Positions 5,733 through 9,132 of a stretch of DNA of 9,132 nucleotides are shown here, one piece after another (position 1 is the first letter of the stretch; every line of letters starts with the position of its first letter). The notes under the pieces are model-generated. The model worked only from the letters and a program-made list of their open reading frames with translations. It was not told the DNA's origin and did no database searches. The position numbers were made by a program, and so were the translations under genes. This stretch comes from Desulfobacterales bacterium (GTDB lineage Bacteria > Desulfobacterota > Desulfobacteria > Desulfobacterales > C00003060). The DNA lies in contig DAOVOU010000054.1 of assembly GCA_030629475.1 (NCBI GenBank), positions 1 to 9,132 on the forward strand. Reading direction: 5' to 3'.

Positions 5733-5792
5733 GGTCAGACTTTTCTAATCTAAGAGTGCGCCAACTAAGATGTCCCATGTCAAGACCCCCAC
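5540..5792. mobile_element. about 250-bp segment bounded by 14-bp inverted repeats (MITE-like)
   Basis: CTTGACATGGGACA (5551-5564) and its perfect inverse TGTCCCATGTCAAG (5771-5784) are each preceded on the outside by GGGGTC: tggggtcagcc at 5540-5550 and, inverted, gacccccac at 5784-5792. The left copy has four extra bases (agcc). The segment contains the RAYT N-terminal stub and nothing else coding. It looks like an internally deleted, non-autonomous RAYT-related element or two REP sequences in opposite orientation. No target duplication could be identified. Confidence 0.55.
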
Positions 5793-5826
5793 TTTCCCTC
5801 ACCGCTGTCTCAACTCGTCGGGAATT

Positions 5827-5866
5827 CGGCAATATCCGGCACCCCACAGGCTGCCGGATATTGCCG
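5827..5866. repeat. 15-bp perfect palindromic hairpin (CCGGATATTGCC family)
   Basis: CGGCAATATCCGGCA (5827-5841) pairs perfectly with TGCCGGATATTGCCG (5852-5866) around a 10-nt loop. It shares the core ATCCGGC with four more copies at 6010-6065. A REP-like palindrome is the simplest reading. Overlapping short frames here are by-products of the palindrome. Confidence 0.8.
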
Positions 5867-5912
5867 GCAAGCACCGGAAATGGGGTTGGGCAGTACGTAG
5901 CTAATGCTATGG

Positions 5913-5924
5913 GCAGAGCTCTGC
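5913..5924. repeat. 12-bp perfect palindrome GCAGAGCTCTGC
   Basis: A self-complementary 12-mer in the gene-free interval between the two palindrome groups. It could be a protein-binding site. Nothing else in 5870-6005 is recognisable, and no coding frame there is credible. Confidence 0.45.
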
Positions 5925-6009
5925 AGCTTACCGCCTCCTCTCCATTATATAGATGGGTGCGATCACTTGCACAGGAACCTACCGACACCGACGTCTCCGC
6001 CCGCGGCGC

Positions 6010-6065
6010 ATCCGGCAGTATCCGGCGTTAACCGGCAAAGTTCGCACTGCCGGATAACGCCGGAT
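6010..6065. repeat. interleaved palindromes abutting the stop of the AlbA_2 gene
   Basis: Two units, ATCCGGCAGT (6010-6019) and ATCCGGCGTTA (6020-6030), are followed by their inverse complements in the same order, ACTGCCGGAT (6046-6055) and TAACGCCGGAT (6055-6065). The order A-B-A'-B' prevents both stems from nesting. As RNA they would be alternative hairpins or an H-type pseudoknot. The block touches the stop codon of the ATP-binding protein gene (6066-6068), so in the minus-strand transcript it is the immediate 3' end and may serve as terminator or stability element. Confidence 0.7.
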
Positions 6066-7451
6066 TCATGGTAGTTCCCGTTCAGCGCGGACGTATTCGG
6101 TTGACCGACCTTTTCCTCGCACCCACAGATAGCCCAAGTCCACAAGCTCCTTCAAATCCGTTCTTGCCTGACGTTCTTTAACGTCTTTTGCGAACTCCTT
6201 CCTGTACTTGGCCATGTTTGTCGCTTCCCCGGGTCTCAAGGTCTCAAGTAATCTCTTCTGTCGCTCGTTGATTTCCACCCCGGACTTCTGCCACCTTAGA
6301 ATCACCGCGATACCCCCACCCATCTCCTTCCACTCTGGCTCTGGTAACTTTGCTTGCTTGAAGGCTGCCAGAATTCGCTGAATGCCGGAACCTACACGTT
6401 CCATGTACCCGCGAATCAGGAGAACATGTGCCATATCCGGGTTGTGAGGACGAGAGACTGACATTGTCTTGAGATCAGACGGCGAGATCCCTTCGGGTAA
6501 CAAACCGGAGTTCCAGATCTCTACCCGATCCGCATAGACCGACACGATGATCCCTCCATCTGGAGCCGCATAATCTCTATGGGCCACGGCGTTCAGAAGC
6601 GTCTCTCGAACTGCAGGAAATGGTACAGCCGGTGCTTCTTTCCGACGCAGTTCGTCTGTGGGAATTGCTGACTGAACAGGTATATGAGCTTCAAGAAAAG
6701 AAGTGGCCTTCTTCAGCAGAGTGAATGCGTTGCCCTCGAATACGCGGTTATCAGCCAGATTCTCTCGTCCGGTCCCCGAGTACCTTATCGCACGAATCCT
6801 CGTTTGGGGGAACTTCAGCGCAGGGCGTTTCCCGAAAAGCGTTATGGCACCGTTGCATACCATGTCGCCCTCAACAAGCCCCAATCCTTCGAGTACTGAA
6901 CGAGACGTGAAGTCCGGCCCGAAATCGGTCAAATTGGACTCGTTCCCACTTCTTGCTGTCAGCAGGATCTCCTTGTCATCCAAATCCTCCATAATCGCGC
7001 CAAGCGCCAACTGTCTTTCCCACCTTGAGTATCTTGGATGGCGTTCAGCAATCAACTGGCGGATGACGTCACCGCTCGCTTCAACAGTCTGTGCGGCCTG
7101 GCGCACGAATATGCTACTCTCACAAGTGTAAGGTTTGTCTTCGGACGAAGGCACCCCCAGGACGATTACTTGTTTCCCCTTCAACACGTCCACAACAGCA
7201 GACGCGATGTATGGCTGGGGAGATATCACCTGGCGTATGGCCTTTCTCAGTGCCATATTCCGTTTTTCCGCGTTTTTGACCCCCTCCACTTCGCCCTTAT
7301 CCGTGACGCCTACGATCACTGTTCCGCCCTTCGAATTAGCGAATGCGCTGACGGCCCTTGCTATTGCGGTCGAGTCTGCATCGGCCGTCTTAAATTCGAG
7401 GGTCTCGGACTCTCCCTGCTTCAGGAGCATCTTGATTATAATGTCATTCAT
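6066..7451 (-). CDS. AlbA_2 (Schlafen-type) ATP-binding protein with winged-helix C-terminus
   Basis: 461 residues, ATG at 7451 with AAGGA eight bases upstream. Residues about 12-125 form the AlbA_2/Schlafen domain: ESETLEFKTA, then IARAVSAFANSKGGTVIVGVTDKGEVEGV. Residues about 265-365 form the HATPase_c_4 (GHKL-like) domain: N-box VRETLLNAVAHRDY (281-294), VEIWNSGLLPEGIS (310-323) and GYMERVGSGIQRI (348-360). Residues about 393-455 look like a winged helix (NERQKRLLETL...RTDLKELVDLGYL). Such proteins are annotated as putative transcriptional regulators or ATP-binding proteins and also occur in defence loci; the true activity is unknown. It lies 15 bp downstream of the DUF4062 gene and is almost certainly co-transcribed. 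All expected domains are intact. The window gives no direct evidence of DNA, RNA or tRNA as target. Confidence 0.93.
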   Translation of the reverse strand: MNDIIIKMLLKQGESETLEFKTADADSTAIARAVSAFANSKGGTVIVGVTDKGEVEGVKNAEKRNMALRKAIRQVISPQPYIASAVVDVLKGKQVIVLGVPSSEDKPYTCESSIFVRQAAQTVEASGDVIRQLIAERHPRYSRWERQLALGAIMEDLDDKEILLTARSGNESNLTDFGPDFTSRSVLEGLGLVEGDMVCNGAITLFGKRPALKFPQTRIRAIRYSGTGRENLADNRVFEGNAFTLLKKATSFLEAHIPVQSAIPTDELRRKEAPAVPFPAVRETLLNAVAHRDYAAPDGGIIVSVYADRVEIWNSGLLPEGISPSDLKTMSVSRPHNPDMAHVLLIRGYMERVGSGIQRILAAFKQAKLPEPEWKEMGGGIAVILRWQKSGVEINERQKRLLETLRPGEATNMAKYRKEFAKDVKERQARTDLKELVDLGYLWVRGKGRSTEYVRAERELP

Positions 7452-7466
7452 TACACGTATCCTTGC

Positions 7467-8048
7467 TCAGAAAGTGCGTCGCGGCCAGAGTCCGCGGGGA
7501 TTCGATAACTGCGCCTCGATCTGCCGAAGCAAATCTGCAGCCGATCGGTACTCCTGAACCCAGTTGCCGGTCCGTCGCTTCAATGGGATCTTCACCCGCA
7601 TCGCGTCTTCGTACATTTCGATCACGCGGATATCGTCGAGGTACGGGGTCGGCTTGAAGTTCAAGTTCTTCTTTTTCCCATGGTCATCGTATTGGAACTG
7701 CTTCAGCAATTGACGGGCGACCACGACGTCGTGGTCCACAAACACCCAGCGCCGTTTGTTCAAATCAATCGCTTTGAGCAGTTCCCGATGAGTAATTGAC
7801 CGTATGCGCGATGCCCTCCCACTGCCATATTGTCCACTAATGATTCCAAGAAAAGCATCACATCTCTTCACTGCGCGAAGACAATTCTCGAAGTTGCTGA
7901 ACTTTGAGTTGACCGGGAGTGAATTGTTGTGGGACATCCACACTCGGTAGCCGAATCCTCGCAACACAGCGTCGATCTGGTCGAGAGTTTGCTCAAATCC
8001 ATAGACTGATGACGACACCATGATGATCGGAGGTCCTTTTCTCGCCAC
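7467..8048 (-). CDS. DUF4062-domain (TIR-like) protein
   Basis: 193 residues from GTG 8048, supported by TTAGGAAAG just upstream; an ATG ten codons in is less likely, as the family begins with this segment. The start PPIIMVSSSVYGFEQTLDQI is the DUF4062 N-terminal strand and helix (I.VSSt...l...R), then GYRVWMSH, FENCLRAVKRCDAFLGIISG, QYGSG and SITHRELLKAIDLNKRRWVF. The layout resembles a TIR/SEFIR fold: strand, helix, C-D-x-F-L-G-I-I, then a conserved Glu (E89 in HRELLKA) where TIR NADases carry their catalytic Glu. That correspondence is inference. Most DUF4062 proteins add an ATPase or repeat domain; here the partner domain is supplied by the separate AlbA_2/GHKL gene next door. Likely a two-gene operon. 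Confidence 0.88.
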   Translation of the reverse strand: MARKGPPIIMVSSSVYGFEQTLDQIDAVLRGFGYRVWMSHNNSLPVNSKFSNFENCLRAVKRCDAFLGIISGQYGSGRASRIRSITHRELLKAIDLNKRRWVFVDHDVVVARQLLKQFQYDDHGKKKNLNFKPTPYLDDIRVIEMYEDAMRVKIPLKRRTGNWVQEYRSAADLLRQIEAQLSNPRGLWPRRTF

Positions 8049-8068
8049 ACTGCTTTCCTAACCTACGA

Positions 8069-8098
8069 ATCATAAATCTGATGGACATTTACTCGCAA
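8069..8098 (-). promoter_or_regulatory. candidate promoter of the DUF4062/AlbA_2 operon
   Basis: Read on the minus strand, TTGCGA (8098-8093, four of six to -35) is followed by an 18-bp spacer and TATGAT (8074-8069, five of six to -10). A transcript would start near 8062, only about 14 nt before the GTG, leaving room for the Shine-Dalgarno alone. By-eye prediction. Confidence 0.3.
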
Positions 8099-8170
8099 GA
8101 ATCATCCTCCATGGCGATTGCCTGCAGCGATCCAAAGAGAGTACACTGCTCATCCGGTAGCAGACTAAGC

Positions 8171-8451
8171 TGCTAACGGTGAAATCACCGGCCAGTGTGA
8201 AGCGCAGCGAAACACTGGGCAGGTCAACTGACAGGTTGTGTGCCGGGCACGGCCCGGCTGCTAAATGGTGTTGTCCGATACTATGACATAGGTATTGGGC
8301 AAAGTCCAGACCCAGCCTGACGGAGGCGGCTCGAAGCGAAGCGGAGAGGCGAGCCGCCAGGCGAGAGCAACTGCAAGGAGCGGCAACCCGTAGGCAAAGG
8401 TAACCATGTGGTTATCTTAAGGACACCTCACCGACATCCCTGGTCACCTTT
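8171..8451 (+). ncRNA. densely structured RNA candidate (possible group II intron domain I relic)
   Basis: No credible coding frame, but successive stems: CGGTGA/TCACCG (8177-8190); CCAGTGT/ACACTGG (8192-8218); GCCGGGC/GCCCGGC (8242-8258); CCGATAC/GTATTGG (8275-8298) with a CTATG/CATAG-type extension; GGCGGCTCG/CGAGCCGCC (8325-8358) with GCCT/AGGC outside it (8315-8318/8359-8362); and AAAGGTAACC/GGTCACCTTT (8396-8405/8442-8451, one mismatch) enclosing a TAACCA/TGGTTA hairpin. Such density argues for a folded RNA. The style, with a long multi-stem domain and GAAGCG(A/C)AGCG loops, recalls bacterial group II intron domain I, but I see no domain V catalytic hairpin and no reverse transcriptase. 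Strand is a guess. Confidence 0.5.
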
Positions 8452-8630
8452 CTACAAATGCGTCACGTTTCTGATCTTGTCCTAAACATAGTTCCGCTTT
8501 GCTCTGTCCCACCATCGCAGCCATTTTGGGGCAGCGGTTTACCGGACTGTAACCCTTTTGGAGGAACTCGGGTCAACAGCTATTTGAAGCGGAAGTCAAG
8601 CTTGTAGCCATAGAGTCAATGGGAGGAATT
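8452..8630. other. gene-free stretch between structured RNA and REPIN-like hairpin
   Basis: No supportable gene. A + strand frame (8551-8688) reads FWRNSGQQLFEAEVKLVAIE... before a stop inside the hairpin element, and a minus frame ends GYKLDFRFK at about 8583. Either could be a scrap of coding sequence, but neither is recognisable. Confidence 0.4.
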
Positions 8631-8632
8631 GG

Positions 8633-8710
8633 GGGACGTACTTCATATTTAAAGTTTTTCCCTTCTGTTGCTAATTGAGCAACTTTAACTTGGAGACTAA
8701 AGAACGTCCC
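8633..8710. repeat. REPIN-like hairpin element
   Basis: Outer arms GGGACGT (8633-8639) and ACGTCCC (8704-8710) are perfect inverses, each followed inward by a CTT..A-type segment. At the centre GTTGC (8667-8671), loop taattga, GCAAC (8679-8683) forms a second perfect stem, and AAAGTT (8651-8656) can pair with AACTTT (8681-8686) as an alternative. The left end (ttgggggacgtact) is related to the sequence next to the RAYT stop at 5161, as expected of REP doublets mobilised by RAYTs. It supplies the stop codon of the truncated protease gene. Confidence 0.55.
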
Positions 8711-9011
8711 TGTGTCCGTCCCTACAGGGCGGGAGAGGGTTCACTCTTGGATGCTTGCCAATTTGGACCTCAAGATCATGAAGATACACGGGGATAAAGC
8801 TGCCGTCCCCTACCTGAACATATACTCTGCGTCCCGTGCGATAGGCCAATCCAAGCCGGTTGGCCACTTGAGCGGTAAATACGCTGTAAGTAGCACCACT
8901 GTCAACATAGGCCTCTAATGGATACCATCTCTGTCCATACCTTATGGCCAAAGTGATAATTGGAACTTCCAAATTCTTCAGTCGCTTGTAGCGGTACGTT
9001 ACAGTAGGCAT
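8697..9011 (-). pseudogene. retropepsin-like aspartyl protease, C-terminally truncated
   Basis: ATG 9011 with AGAGGA six bases upstream. The 104-residue frame carries the retroviral-type aspartyl protease motif YVDSGATYSVF (residues about 35-45; D-S-G-A is the catalytic triad loop), then ANRLGLAYRTG and VGDGSFIPVYLHDLEVQIG. The family normally continues through a flap and an LLGR-type second half, for about 140 residues. Here, after LEVQIGKHP, the frame runs through low-similarity sequence (RVNPLPPCRDGHRDVL) and stops inside the REPIN-like element. It is therefore probably disrupted by that repeat, although a short functional form cannot be excluded. Its start overlaps the upstream gene by 13 bp. 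Confidence 0.78.
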
Positions 9012-9132
9012 ACAAGTTCCTCTTCCAACGGGATAGACAAAACGAGAGCAGTGGCACCAGGGTGTGCCTCTCTCGCCAACTGGTCGGCTTCCTTCTCAGT
9101 ATCAGCCACAGCCACTACTTTGCCCTCTACCA
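8999..9132 (-). CDS. 3' end of a small gene upstream of the protease (partial)
   Basis: The minus-strand frame enters from the window edge and gives VEGKVVAVADTEKEADQLAR, EAHPGATALVLSIPLEEELV, CLL and a TAA at 8999-9001, 43 residues in all. The pattern (G-K-V-V-A-x-A, helix with A..LA.EA, hydrophobic V-L-S-I-P, acidic end) resembles the small DUF5678-type proteins often encoded directly upstream of retropepsin-like genes. That is a memory-based suggestion. It overlaps the protease start codon by 13 bp, consistent with a translationally coupled pair. The 5' end is outside the window. Confidence 0.65.
   Translation of the reverse strand, partial: VEGKVVAVADTEKEADQLAREAHPGATALVLSIPLEEELVCLL

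Noticed and set aside
5710..6031. Overlapping frames on both strands (5726-6031 + and 5710-5988 -) containing GNIR..GCRILP strings
   Set aside because: The similar peptides on opposite strands come from the perfect palindrome at 5827-5866; there is no ribosome binding site or family resemblance.
5827..6065. Integron attC sites
   Set aside because: The palindromes are suggestive, but no GTTRRRY/RYYYAAC core pairs at proper spacing and no integrase are visible.
6684..7557. Several long + strand frames (6684-6899, 6703-7131, 7038-7508, 7135-7557)
   Set aside because: They lie antisense to the AlbA_2 and DUF4062 genes, whose domains are unmistakable, and their translations are low-complexity without recognisable motifs.
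8171..8451. RNase P RNA (because of gcaaagtccagacc, reminiscent of GAGGAAAGTCCGG)
   Set aside because: Only a short partial resemblance; the order of stems and the lack of other conserved RNase P segments do not fit.

Overview
The window looks like accessory sequence from a bacterial chromosome, most likely a Deltaproteobacterium (Desulfobacterota). This is inferred from three things: the VCBS/FG-GAP surface-type protein, the remnants of REP-associated tyrosine transposases (RAYTs), and short-period palindromic intergenic repeats. No marker gene settles the taxonomy. Base composition is patchy: the first gene and the 6.0-8.05 kb gene pair are fairly GC-rich, while the pyrE-like gene at 2.1-2.7 kb is clearly AT-rich. 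That suggests pieces of different origin.

Layout. At 1-250 is a leader with short direct repeats. At 251-1921 (+) is an exported protein with an N-terminal TolB/FlgO/CsgG-like domain and about five FG-GAP/VCBS beta-propeller motifs. At 1991-2112 is a large hairpin whose two arms are both built from 8-bp units. At 2136-2726 (-) is an orphan orotate phosphoribosyltransferase. At 2857-3527 (-) is an overlapping two-gene unit, a PIN-domain protein (with its first catalytic Asp replaced by Asn) plus a 75-residue partner, probably a toxin-antitoxin-like module. From 3541 to about 5800 is a graveyard: an N-terminal scrap of an Old-Yellow-Enzyme-type flavin oxidoreductase, a RAYT fragment on the + strand, an antitoxin with a truncated RelE-like toxin, a small decayed reading frame, and a second RAYT remnant on the - strand broken by a roughly 250-bp segment with inverted repeat ends. 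At 5827-6065 is a cluster of strong palindromes sharing the core ATCCGGC.

From 8048 down to 6066 (-) is the most coherent unit: a DUF4062 (TIR-like) protein followed 15 bp later by an AlbA_2/Schlafen-type ATP-binding protein with a C-terminal winged helix. This is a plausible two-gene regulatory or antiviral module. It is bordered on one side by the palindromes and on the other by a 280-bp region packed with perfect hairpins (8171-8451), a likely structured RNA and possibly a group II intron domain I relic. At 8633-8710 is a REPIN-like hairpin that ends a truncated retropepsin-like aspartyl protease gene (8697-9011, -). Overlapping that gene's start is the tail of a small gene running off the window.

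The intact genes likely to be functional are the VCBS protein, pyrE, the PIN/partner pair, the antitoxin and the DUF4062/AlbA_2 pair. Everything else is fragmentary or repeat sequence. All family names come from reading the translations; no database search was possible.
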